A stretch of DNA of 12,511 bases, from the NCBI GenBank assembly GCA_003023535.1, contig PXSC01000173.1:1-12511 (forward strand), written 5' to 3'. Of the stretch, positions 1 through 6,295 are shown in pieces (position 1 is the first letter of the stretch; each line of letters starts with the position of its first letter). The notes beneath the pieces are model-generated. The model did no database searches, was not told where the DNA came from, and saw only the letters and a list, made by a program, of their open reading frames with translations. This DNA comes from Halobacteriales archaeon QS_9_70_65 (GTDB taxonomy: Archaea > Halobacteriota > Halobacteria > Halobacteriales > Haloarculaceae). The translations under genes were made by a program, and so were the position numbers.

Positions 1-659
1 ACGTCTGGTTCTTCGCGCTGTTTCTCCCGCCGGTCCTGGGAATGGAGACGCTCGTCGCCGGCATCTCCGAGTTCGGGATCACGCCGATGCAGGTCTTCCG
101 GGCGATCGCGCTCTTCCTCGGGGTCCCGTTCGCGGCGGGGATCCTCTCGCGGTACGTCGGGGCCCGGACGAAAGGCGTCGAGTGGTACGAAGAGACCTTC
201 GAGCCGACGATCAGTCCGCTCACCCTGATCGCGCTGCTTTTCACGGTGATCGTGATGTTCGCGATGCAGGGCGAGCGCATCGTCGGCCAGCCCAGCGACG
301 TCCTCCTGATCGCGGTGCCGCTGACGATCTACTTCGTCGTGATGTTCTTCGTGAGCTTCGGGATGGGCCGGGAGATCGGTGCGGACTACTCGACGACGAC
401 GGCGATCGGGTTCACGGCCGCCTCGAACAACTTCGAACTCGCCATCGCGGCCGCCGTCGCGGTGTTCGGCATCGGCTCCGGCGTCGCCTTCACGACCGTC
501 GTCGGTCCACTCATCGAGGTACCGGTCCTCCTGGCGCTGGTCAACGTCGCGCTGTGGCTCCAGGACCGCTACGACTGGCGCGGCTACACGACCGGAGGGC
601 TCGAGAGCTCCCGGCCGGTGGACGACGAGTCGTCCCCATCCGGAACGGACGACGATTGA
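1..659 (+). CDS. ACR3-type arsenite efflux permease, C-terminal part (5' end outside window)
   Basis: The reading frame is already open at base 3 and encodes [16 protein letters not shown] before the first in-frame ATG at 42, so the gene begins upstream of the window and 42 is not the true start. About 218 residues are visible, with five or six hydrophobic helices. The segment [19 protein letters not shown], followed by [15 protein letters not shown], is the signature of the ACR3 branch of the bile/arsenite/riboflavin transporter superfamily. The Glu in NNFEL corresponds to the conserved helix-9 Glu needed for arsenite transport in characterised ACR3 proteins. Such pumps export As(III) across the cytoplasmic membrane using the proton motive force. 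The C-terminus is a short acidic hydrophilic tail, usual for haloarchaea. Other ars genes may lie upstream but are not visible. Family assignment is strong; substrate range is inferred from the family. Confidence 0.9.
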   Translation, partial: VWFFALFLPPVLGMETLVAGISEFGITPMQVFRAIALFLGVPFAAGILSRYVGARTKGVEWYEETFEPTISPLTLIALLFTVIVMFAMQGERIVGQPSDVLLIAVPLTIYFVVMFFVSFGMGREIGADYSTTTAIGFTAASNNFELAIAAAVAVFGIGSGVAFTTVVGPLIEVPVLLALVNVALWLQDRYDWRGYTTGGLESSRPVDDESSPSGTDDD

Positions 660-719
660 TTCGCCACGACCGTCGAGAGACCGCTGATTCCGACCGACGG
701 GAGCGACCCGACTGAACCC

Positions 720-735
720 GCGTCGTTTTTGACGC
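720..735 (+). terminator. possible hairpin/T-tract terminator after the arsenite permease
   Basis: A 5-bp inverted repeat (GCGTC/GACGC) flanks a GTTTTT loop about 60 bases after the permease stop. Archaeal termination mainly needs a T-rich stretch, and this is the only T-run in the 218-base gap (660-877) between the permease and the convergent RecJ-like gene. I see no convincing gene in that gap. Assignment is by position and composition only. Confidence 0.3.
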
Positions 736-877
736 CCTCGTCGAATCGCGGCGATGACGTGAAATCCATGAGAACGTTTCTTCGCACTCACGAACGGCGC
801 CGGAGCGCGAGACCGACCCTCGACGGCGGTGTTCGCAGTTCAGTCTACGAATCCGATGGTGACCGGACGTTACCCGG

Positions 878-2662
878 TTACGCCGAGGCCGCGAGCGCCC
901 GCTCGGCGACGGCGTCGACGACCGCGTCGAGAACGGCATCCCGCTCGCCGGCGAGGAACTCCACCTGCGGCTCGCGGGCCTCGGGGTCGGTGACGCCGGC
1001 GTCCGGCGCCTCCAGCTGGAGGGCCGCCACCAGCGCCTCGAGGTCGAGCGTGCCGTCCGTCCGGACGCCCAGCTCGTCGGTGCCGACGCCGATGATCACG
1101 TCGGCGTCGAGCCGCCGCCGCAGCTCATCGAGCAGGAGCCGCGTCGGCGGGAAGTCGTACTCGTGGGTGTAGGCGTCGGTGTCCAGCACCGCCACCGTGG
1201 CGTCGTCGACGGTCCGCTCGTTGAGGTTGGCGGTGGCCGTGTCGAGCTCCGCGTCCAGCTTCGTGCGGAACTGCTCGGCGACCTGCCCGGCCAGCCCGGT
1301 CCGCTTCTCGAACAGCAGGTCGACGATGAGCTCGCGTTTGTCCTCGTAGGACTGGTAGAACGCCTCCAGGGCGACGGCCTCCCGGAGGTCCCTGGCGGTG
1401 TCGGCCCCGACGCCGGCGTCGGCTGCCAGCTCGGCGTACGGCGCCGGAACCTCCTCCCAGTAGCTGACCGCCGGCAGGTGCCGGAGATCCTCGCGGACGT
1501 CGCCGTTGACCGCCGCGGCGACGGTGGCGGCGACGGTGGCAGCCGACCGCTCCTCGGTCGTCACCGGGGAGTCGACGGCCGCGGCGATCGTCTCGTCGGC
1601 CGACCGGCCGTCGAGGACGACCCGCGGGGCGCCGTAGACGTCCAGCAGCTCGAGCCCGTCGGTGGAGGCGGCCGTCGAGGCCGCCGCGGCGAACACGAAC
1701 AGCGGCAGCTTCTCGTCGTGGCGCTCGCGGTCGCCCAGCATCCGGGTGACGTCCTTCGTCGCGTCGCTCATGTCGTAGACGCCGTCCTCGAGCGGACGAC
1801 GGTCGAAGTAGTGATACACCGCGTCGGCGGCGGCGTGTTCGGACTCGACGAGCGGCAGCACCGCCCGCTCGATTGCGGCGCCGGCGACGTAGCCGTCCGT
1901 CGTCGCGTCGTGGCGGACAACCACCGGCCGCGACTCCAGCACCGCCCGCCGGATGGCGGCGGCGGCGCCGGTCACGTCGTCGGCGATCGTCGACAGCGCG
2001 TCGTCGTCGGCCAGAAGCGCCTCCTCGTCCGGCTGGGCGCGGGCGTCCAGCGCCTCCTCCATCCGCGTCCGGACCGATGCTTCGGCCGTACCGTCCAGCA
2101 GCACGAGCGACTCGGTTTCCACCTGGATCTCGTCGCGCCGGAGCCGGACCTCGCCGTCGATCCGGACGACGTCGTCGGCCTCGACGTCCGGGTACGCCCG
2201 GACACCGGCCTCGACGAAGGCCGCACAGTCGACGATGCCCGTCTCGTCGCGCAGCTCGAACACCGTCGGCCCGGAGGTCTGTCGCGCGGAGACGACCTCC
2301 CCCTCCAGCCGGACGACGTCGCCGACGTGGTCGCCCAGCTCCTCGACCGGAACCCGGTCGAAGTCGACCGTCTCGGTTGTCTCGGTCGATTCGGCCGTCT
2401 CGGCCGTCTCAGTTGTCTCAGTCGTCTTGATCGACTCAGTCGTCTCGGTCGTCTCGGTCGTCTCGGTTGTCTCGGTCGTCCCGGAGGTCCCCGTCCGTCC
2501 TGATCCCGACGCCGTGTTCTCGTCGTCCCCCGTCCGCTCGGCCGTCTCGTCCGACTCCGGCTCGGGCCCGCCGTCGGCGTCGGGCTCGTGTCCGGCGTCG
2601 TCCGGTTCGGTGCCGGTGTCCGTTCCGGCGGTCGACTCCGCCGCGTGCCCACCGTCGTCGTA
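878..2662 (-). pseudogene. RecJ/DHH-like phosphoesterase, main C-terminal portion (linker, OB fold, DHH-type domain), out of frame with its N-terminus
   Basis: Read from about 2662 this frame gives some 594 residues. First comes a hydrophilic Thr/Glu/Asp linker (about 60 residues, including TTE repeats). Next is an OB fold (GDVVRLEGEVVSARQTSGPT, then VFELRDETGIVDC). The rest is a DHH/RecJ-like domain (RHDATTDGYVAGAAIERAV, YHYFDRRPLEDGVYDMSDATKDVTRML, LELLDVYGAPRVVLDG). This matches the archaeal RecJ-like family with an N-terminal zinc finger and S1 domain (COG1107-like). No start codon precedes the linker in this frame. A GTG at 2261-2263 would begin inside the OB fold and is an implausible start. 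The true N-terminus lies in another frame at 2664-2957. The usual metal-binding motifs are degenerate: TTDG where many RecJ proteins have DADG, and LDGRSAD where DHH is expected. Nuclease activity is therefore doubtful even if the frame is restored. Family is fairly certain; activity is not. Confidence 0.75.
2367..2481 (-). repeat. 9-base imperfect tandem repeat encoding a TTE-rich linker
   Basis: About twelve imperfect copies of a 9-base unit (ACC GAG ACG on the minus strand, with synonymous and Ala/Ser variants) encode the stretch TTETTETTETTETTESIKTT and its continuation. This forms a flexible acidic linker between the S1 and OB-fold parts of the RecJ-like protein. The period and codon variants are visible directly. 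Linker length could vary between strains by slippage. Confidence 0.85.
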
Positions 2663-2957
2663 GGTCGATGTCGCCGTTGTCCCGGATGTTGTTCACCTGG
2701 ACGAAGACGTCCTCGCCGACCTCCCAGTCGAGGCTCTCGAGCCGCTGGTCGAGCTTGCTTCGGTGAAGCAGGCCGGTCACGTCGCCGATGTCGACGAAGA
2801 CGCCGAAGTCGGCGTAGCCGTCGACGCGACCGCGGTAGAACCGCTTCGGCGTCAACTGCGACGGATGATTACCCTCGAACTCGAACGCGACGTCCTCTTG
2901 ATGGACCTCACAGATGGGCCCATCGGCGGAGGTGCCGCAGATAATACAGTTAGCCAT
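2663..2957 (-). pseudogene. RecJ/DHH-like protein, N-terminal zinc finger and S1 domain
   Basis: The ATG at 2957-2955 starts MANCIICGTSADGPICEVH, a small zinc-binding motif with Cys4, Cys7, Cys16 and His19. An S1-type RNA/DNA-binding OB fold follows (FYRGRVDGYADFGVFVDIGD, VTGLLHRSKLDQRLESLDWEVGEDVFVQV, then NNIRDNGDIDL). After DIDL, at about 2663, this frame becomes a meaningless Arg-rich stretch and stops at 2436. The frame shifted by one base continues with an acidic linker and the rest of the protein. As I recall them, homologues continue with a GWSIRQ-like strand after this point, so bases may be missing at the junction rather than one base being extra. The start is supported by a TATA-like box at 2981-2986, 27 bases upstream, as expected for a leaderless haloarchaeal transcript. 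Confidence 0.8.
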
Positions 2958-2980
2958 TGACGTATCGGAAGGCGCGGGGC

Positions 2981-2986
2981 TTAAAA
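2981..2986 (-). promoter_or_regulatory. TATA-like box of the RecJ-like gene
   Basis: The minus strand reads TTTTAA centred about 27 bases before the ATG at 2957. It is an AT-rich hexamer in otherwise GC-rich DNA, the spacing expected for a leaderless haloarchaeal transcript. Confidence 0.6.
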
Positions 2987-3021
2987 CGGTTGTCGGAATC
3001 GCCCCGGCGGGCCGGCGGGGC

Positions 3022-3654
3022 TCAGACGGCGGGCCCGTTCCCGCGAAGTGCGGCGACGACCGCCTCGGCGGCGGCGACACCGCCGAAGGCGAAGCCGAAG
3101 ACGAACACCGCTGGAACCGTCGCCGCGAGGACCGCCCGCGGCGGCGACGTCTCGTGGACGACGGCGAAGCCGACGGCCGCCAGCAGCGCGCCGTACGTGG
3201 CCGCCGCCGCCCGGACCGCCGGCACCGGCACCGCGGCGAAGAGACCGGGGGCGGCGGCGTAGGCCAGCACCTGGACCGTCTCGCTGACGCCGGCCCGGTC
3301 GTCGACGACGACCACCAGCGCGACCGTCCCGGCTGCCGCCGCCAGGTGGAGCGTCAGCGGCGCCACCAGAAAGCAGGCGACGCCGACCACGACGACCGCC
3401 GACAGGTAGACGCTCCCGGTGGCGGCGGCAATCCGCTCGTAGCCCGCCAGCGACGACGGTGCCAGCAGCAGCCGGCCGCCGACGAACGCCGCGGCGACGG
3501 CGACGGCGAACGTCAGCCCCGGCGCCTGATCGCCGGGCGCGACGCCGGCGCGGAAGAACCGCCGCGGCCGGATCAGCACCTCGACCCAGGCGCGGGCCAG
3601 CCCGCGCGGCCCGCGCTCGCGGCCGCCCCGAGGGTTCTCGACCCACTGTGTCAC
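3022..3654 (-). CDS. Yip1-family integral membrane protein (haloarchaeal)
   Basis: This is a 210-residue protein. The frame stays open far upstream, but the GTG at 3654-3652 gives the family-like N-terminus VTQWVENPRGGRERGPRGLARAWVEVLIRPRRFFR, and upstream residues look like shadow translation. A cytoplasmic Arg-rich N-terminus of about 40 residues precedes five hydrophobic segments (starting near LTFAVAVAAAFV, VYLSAVVVVGVACFLV, LHLAAAAGTVALVVVV, VQVLAYAAAPGLFAAV and AVLAATVPAVFVFGF). The RPRRFF motif before the first helix and the overall layout match Yip1-domain proteins common in archaea, whose role is unknown. A weak TATA-like CATACC lies about 26 bases upstream. The gene is divergent from the lipoprotein gene; the two starts are 81 bases apart. 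Shared regulation is possible but not shown. Confidence 0.8.
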   Translation of the reverse strand: MTQWVENPRGGRERGPRGLARAWVEVLIRPRRFFRAGVAPGDQAPGLTFAVAVAAAFVGGRLLLAPSSLAGYERIAAATGSVYLSAVVVVGVACFLVAPLTLHLAAAAGTVALVVVVDDRAGVSETVQVLAYAAAPGLFAAVPVPAVRAAAATYGALLAAVGFAVVHETSPPRAVLAATVPAVFVFGFAFGGVAAAEAVVAALRGNGPAV

Positions 3655-3735
3655 GTCCGCCGCTTCGACGGGGCGGGGTATGAGGCTTCCGAGGTCGACC
3701 GCCGCCGTTTTCACGGCCGGGCGACACCGCCGAAC

Positions 3736-4539
3736 ATGGACGCTCCAGACCGGCGTCGACTCCTCGCGGCCATCGGGTCGGCCGGCGCGACGGGCCTGCT
3801 GGCCGGCTGTGGCGGCACGTCGCCGGACGGGACCCCCGAGCCGACGTCGACGGCGTCGCCGACGCCGACGGCAGCCCCGGAGAGCCGCCTCGTCGACGAC
3901 GGCGTCGTCGACTACCCGGGGATGATCGACGGCGCGGCGACCGTCGAGAACGCCGACGGCGGCTCCCGCATCGAGTACGACGACCCGCCGAGGGCCTTCC
4001 GGTTGGAGGGCGCCTTCGAGGGCGAGTCCCGGCCGTCGGAGCTCGCCGTCGGCCGCGACATGACCGTCGACGCCCGGGCAGGTTTCGTCGCGCCGGTGTA
4101 CGACGACGGCGCGGAGGCGTTCGTCTTCCAGCTCTTCGCCAACGGCGCCTTCGTCGACTACGCCGACTGGCGGCTCGCCAGCCTCGCCGACGGGCAGCTC
4201 ACCTCCGAGGGGGCCGTCCCCTTCGAGCGAATCGAGGGTGACGTCTACGGCGCCGGCGTCTCGCCGGGCCCCGTCGACCGGCTGTTCCTCGTCGACGCGA
4301 CCGCCGAGGAGCTCCAAGGCGGGACCGACGGCCTCTCGGGAATCGTCGTGCTCGTCGGGCGGCCGTCCACCTCGGAGCCGGTGACGGTCCCGCAGACGCG
4401 GTTCGGCTTCGACTACGACGCCGACGCCGAGACGCTGACGGTCACCCACGAGGAAGGCGACACGGTGTCGGCGTCGGCCGGACGGTCAGTCGTCGATAGC
4501 TCGATTTCCCTATCGAGTATAGCGACGGAACTGAACTGA
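3736..4539 (+). CDS. Tat-exported lipoprotein of unknown function
   Basis: This 267-residue protein starts at the ATG at 3736. The start is preferred because it directly precedes a twin-arginine lipoprotein signal: RRRLLAAIG (Arg6-8), a short hydrophobic stretch, and the lipobox LLAGC with Cys25. After Cys25 comes a Gly/Ser/Thr/Pro stalk (to about residue 47) typical of surface-anchored haloarchaeal lipoproteins, then a globular acidic domain I do not recognise. Near the end, FGFDYDADAETLTVTHEEGD resembles the beta-strand motif in haloarchaeal pilin-like domains. The last ~25 residues (after DTVSA) look unlike the rest, are rich in Ser and hydrophobic residues, and are encoded across the start of an AT-richer island. 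The native C-terminus may therefore have been replaced. A weak TATA-like GTTTTCA lies 26 bases upstream. The secretion call is strong; function is unknown. Confidence 0.8.
   Translation: MDAPDRRRLLAAIGSAGATGLLAGCGGTSPDGTPEPTSTASPTPTAAPESRLVDDGVVDYPGMIDGAATVENADGGSRIEYDDPPRAFRLEGAFEGESRPSELAVGRDMTVDARAGFVAPVYDDGAEAFVFQLFANGAFVDYADWRLASLADGQLTSEGAVPFERIEGDVYGAGVSPGPVDRLFLVDATAEELQGGTDGLSGIVVLVGRPSTSEPVTVPQTRFGFDYDADAETLTVTHEEGDTVSASAGRSVVDSSISLSSIATELN
4492..4526. repeat. imperfect inverted repeat at the edge of the accessory island
   Basis: GTCG...CTCGAT and ATCGAG...CGAC arms face each other across TTCCCT, with a perfect inner 6-bp stem (4500-4505 / 4512-4517). It lies inside the last codons of the lipoprotein gene, where base composition changes. 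It could be a terminator-like hairpin or an insertion scar; neither is proven. Confidence 0.4.
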
Positions 4540-4961
4540 TGCGTCAGGATGCGTATCGACTGCCCGATTTCTCCCGACTTCCGTACACGTTCTTCGCGCC
4601 GTGCCGGATATAGGGCGTGAGTCTTTCTATTTTACCACTGTGCGTAAGGCGGTCTACGTACCACGGCGTGGTTGATGATGGATTTAATATGATACGATAG
4701 CCTCCACCCGACATGGGAATCGAGAGTACGGGTCGAAGAGGGCGGCGATCCTCCGGATCGTGACGGCTGGGTTCGCTGGCACCACTGCAGGCTACGATTT
4801 CGCCGCCGATGATGGACTGACCACGATGGTAACATTCTCGGCTCACGACGGTAGGCGTTTTCGTCATCTTGGCGCGGTCTTTTTACCTGTGATCTATCCG
4901 TAACGACCCAATCAAAGTTTAAAATGGGTTCTTCAGCCATTTCGTATGTTGAGAATAAAAA

Positions 4962-4971
4962 GATATATATC
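4962..4971. promoter_or_regulatory. palindromic TATA box placed for bidirectional transcription
   Basis: The perfect palindrome GATATATATC is centred at 4966.5. It lies about 25 bases before the + strand ATG at 4991 and about 26 bases before a - strand ATG at 4940 (4940-4938). Both spacings fit leaderless archaeal transcription. The + strand use is well supported by the downstream gene. The - strand product is unrecognised. Confidence 0.6.
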
Positions 4972-4990
4972 GAGATGGTGTAACACTAAC

Positions 4991-5218
4991 ATGATCGGCT
5001 ATTTAATCCTTGGTTTCCTATTCACTATCTGGGGTGTTCTGTCGACGTGGAAGCCGTACCGGGTCGCTAAGCTTGAAGAACAGATAGACGCTATCGGGAG
5101 CAAACGTCGATGGACCAAGATCGAACCGACTGACTGGAAGATTACCCTCACACGACGATTGGGGCCGATCCTGAGCTTCTCTGGGTTGCTCCTGTTGTGG
5201 ATCGGTTACAGTTTATAA
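4991..5218 (+). CDS. small two-helix membrane protein, unknown function
   Basis: This 75-residue protein starts at the ATG at 4991. That start is chosen over the in-frame ATG at 4946 because a TATA box (4962-4971) sits 25 bases upstream and would otherwise fall inside the gene. Helix 1 is at about residues 2-18 (IGYLILGFLFTIWGVLS). A basic, mostly hydrophilic middle of about 38 residues follows (KPYRVAKLEEQIDAIGSKRR, then WTKIEPTDWKITLTRR). Helix 2 is at about residues 57-73 (LGPILSFSGLLLLWIGY). The hairpin topology is likely N-out/C-out with a positive cytoplasmic loop. Codon use is much less GC-biased than in the neighbours, suggesting recent acquisition. The stop lies four bases before the conserved-looking hairpin end at 5223. 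I do not recognise the family. Confidence 0.65.
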   Translation: MIGYLILGFLFTIWGVLSTWKPYRVAKLEEQIDAIGSKRRWTKIEPTDWKITLTRRLGPILSFSGLLLLWIGYSL

Positions 5219-5222
5219 TCCT

Positions 5223-5290
5223 GTGAACTACCCCACCCTACCGCGCTCGGGGCTACTCGCCCCTCGCTTATTAAGGGTGGGGCTTCCTGT
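5223..5290 (-). mobile_element. probable right end of an IS200/IS605-type element (remnant)
   Basis: The stretch begins with GTGAACTACCCCACCCT and contains two nested stems: CCCCACCCT (5231-5239) with AGGGTGGGG (5274-5282), and inside it GGGGC (5249-5253) with GCCCC (5259-5263). From memory, haloarchaeal IS200/IS605 (IS1341-type) elements end in a GC-rich hairpin followed by a TAGTTCAC-like terminus downstream of tnpB. Read on the minus strand, this stretch has that form. The preceding minus-strand frame ends with TETGSPTLNKRG, similar to the tail I recall for haloarchaeal TnpB proteins. No intact TnpA or TnpB domain is present. The assignment rests on pattern resemblance and has not been verified. 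Confidence 0.45.
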
Positions 5291-5368
5291 TTCTGTGTCG
5301 GAACTTGCATCCGGGGTGGACACAGCGGCTCCAGACTTCGCAGGCGACTTCCCTTCACGGGTGGTTCG

Positions 5369-5398
5369 GAGTGTCCCACTCCTACCTATTGGACACTC
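5369..5398. repeat. perfect 8-bp hairpin in the IS-like remnant
   Basis: GAGTGTCC (5369-5376) pairs perfectly with GGACACTC (5391-5398) across a 14-base loop. It is one of several strong hairpins in 5223-5736, suggesting that a structured RNA or transposase recognition sites were once encoded here. Confidence 0.55.
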
Positions 5399-5531
5399 GG
5401 CCACAATCGCCGGCGTATGCTTCTTGTCGCATTTGAACGCCGTCGGAGACGTGGCGAGTATCGTACTACTCTCTTCGACCGCAGGGGTTAGTAAATGTGG
5501 TGGAGAACGTGTCTGCGAACCGTGCGGCGTT

Positions 5532-5554
5532 AACGAGACGCGAAGCGTCTCGTT
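5532..5554. repeat. perfect 10-bp hairpin with GAA loop
   Basis: AACGAGACGC and GCGTCTCGTT flank a GAA triloop. It is followed six bases later by a second hairpin with the same loop (5561-5581). The paired design suggests a REP/IS-associated structured element rather than coding sequence. Confidence 0.7.
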
Positions 5555-5560
5555 CGCACA

Positions 5561-5581
5561 CCAGAAATCGAAGATTTCTGG
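5561..5581. repeat. perfect 9-bp hairpin with GAA loop
   Basis: CCAGAAATC and GATTTCTGG flank a GAA triloop. It is the partner of the hairpin at 5532-5554. The stems are unrelated in sequence, so this is shared architecture rather than a direct duplication. Confidence 0.7.
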
Positions 5582-5697
5582 GGACGCTGTATCCCCTCCC
5601 TACCCGCTCTCTTCGATCGCTGCTTGAGAAAGGGGGATTAGCGCCTCAACACAGCTAACTCTTGCACGGCACTTCTAACAGGAGTCAAGTGTGTCTT

Positions 5698-5736
5698 ATC
5701 TCCGAAGTGAGATCACTCGACCGTGTCGGTCGGGTG
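5698..5736. repeat. two adjoining hairpins near the right edge of the island
   Basis: ATCTC/GAGAT (5698-5702, 5709-5713) is followed without a gap by CACTCGACC/GGTCGGGTG (5714-5722, 5728-5736, one G-T pair). They could mark the other end of the IS-like remnant. The rest of 5628-5786 shows no gene. Confidence 0.4.
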
Positions 5737-5786
5737 TCCCGCGGTCGAAGTTAGGTAACGGAACGGAATCGTTTCATCGACAACTG

Positions 5787-6253
5787 CTAATCCTCGGCGC
5801 CGACGTTCCGGATGGCCTCGACGGTCCGTGGGTCCGGCTCGATGGTGGCGTACTCGACGAGCCGCCGGCCGAGCGTGTCGACCCGCTCGGCGACGTCTTC
5901 GTTTTCGAGCTGGCGGTCCTGGAAGGCCCCGTCGGCGCGCGGAACCGCGACCTGGTGCGGTAGGACCCAGGCGTTCAGCGCCCGCGCGACCGACCGGAGG
6001 TGGTCCAGCGTCGTCGTCGGGAAGGCGCCGCCGGCGACGCAGAGCAGCCCGACGGTCGTCTCCTCGAACTCGTCGAAGCCGCAGTAATCGAGGGCGTTCT
6101 TCAGCGCCGAGGAGTACGACCCGTGGTAGACGGGGCTGCCGAGCACGACGGCGTCGGCCGCCCGGAGCCGCCGGCAGAGCGCCGCCGCGTCGCCGGCCTC
6201 CCCGGCGTCGGCGTCGAAGTCCCCGCGACCGCCGCCACGTGTACGTCGCTCAT
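5787..6253 (-). pseudogene. NADPH-dependent FMN reductase / flavodoxin-like protein with an internal deletion and frame change
   Basis: The frame from about 6221 to the TAG at 5789-5787 encodes 144 residues of an NADPH-dependent FMN reductase-type flavodoxin fold: DFDADAGEAGDAAALCRRLR, then ADAVVLGSPVYHGSYSSALK, NALDYCGFDEFEETTVGLLC and VAGGAFPTTTLDHLRSVARA. GSPVYHGSYS is the flavin-contacting loop. Upstream, the ATG at 6253-6251 begins MSDVHVAAVAG, the expected first beta strand, but in a different frame. The junction at about 6221 joins that strand directly to DFDAD. The phosphate-binding GSxRxxS loop, first helix and second strand (about 40-45 residues in homologues of roughly 190) are absent. 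The native start is confirmed by a TATA-like box at 6276-6283. As written, no functional protein is made. Confidence 0.8.
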
Positions 6254-6275
6254 ACCCGGAGTTCGGGGCCGAGGG

Positions 6276-6283
6276 TTTAATTT
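6276..6283 (-). promoter_or_regulatory. TATA-like box of the FMN-reductase-like gene
   Basis: The minus strand reads AAATTAAA, centred about 26 bases upstream of the ATG at 6253. It lies in the 42-base gap after the mutY-like stop, so the reductase-like gene has its own promoter although it follows that gene on the same strand. The promoter survives although the gene is broken. Confidence 0.65.
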
Positions 6284-6295
6284 CCCGGGTCGGCG

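Larger units (their letters stand above)
4480..5786. other. AT-richer accessory island with element remnants
   Basis: From about 4480 the very GC-rich coding pattern gives way to mixed sequence with many A/T runs, and the GC-rich pattern resumes at the FMN-reductase stop (5787). Bases 4540-4945 hold no convincing gene. Overlapping minus-strand frames starting at 4940 and 4867 exist but match nothing I recognise. Then come the small membrane protein (4991-5218) and a hairpin-rich stretch (5223-5736) resembling an IS200/IS605-type end. No intact transposase is present. The composition change and hairpins are visible; foreign origin is inferred. Confidence 0.55.

Noticed and set aside
2261..2263. 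GTG as the start of the RecJ-like protein
   Set aside because: It lies in the middle of the OB fold, and the frame upstream still encodes family-like sequence (GDVVRLEGEVVSARQTSGPT).
2367..2481. CRISPR-like array
   Set aside because: The unit is 9 bases with no spacers; it is a codon repeat inside a coding sequence.
1163..2503. Long + strand open frame (446 codons) opposite the RecJ-like gene
   Set aside because: It is a GC-driven shadow; its Gly/Arg/Val-rich translation has no domain, and the minus strand carries clear OB-fold and DHH-like motifs.
2914..3735. Upstream extension of the lipoprotein frame
   Set aside because: The extension is opposite the Yip1-like and RecJ-like genes and would bury the Tat signal and lipobox inside the protein.
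4544..4940. Two overlapping minus-strand frames in the island
   Set aside because: Neither shows a recognisable domain; only the promoter position at 4962-4971 favours the 4940 start, so they are reported as a finding and not as genes.
5223..5627. 134-codon + strand frame in the island
   Set aside because: It starts inside the hairpin end and runs through two perfect hairpins; it reads like antisense of an IS end rather than a protein.
5628..5786. Possible tRNA or other stable RNA gene
   Set aside because: No cloverleaf, T-loop or anticodon arm could be built; only two short adjoining hairpins are present.
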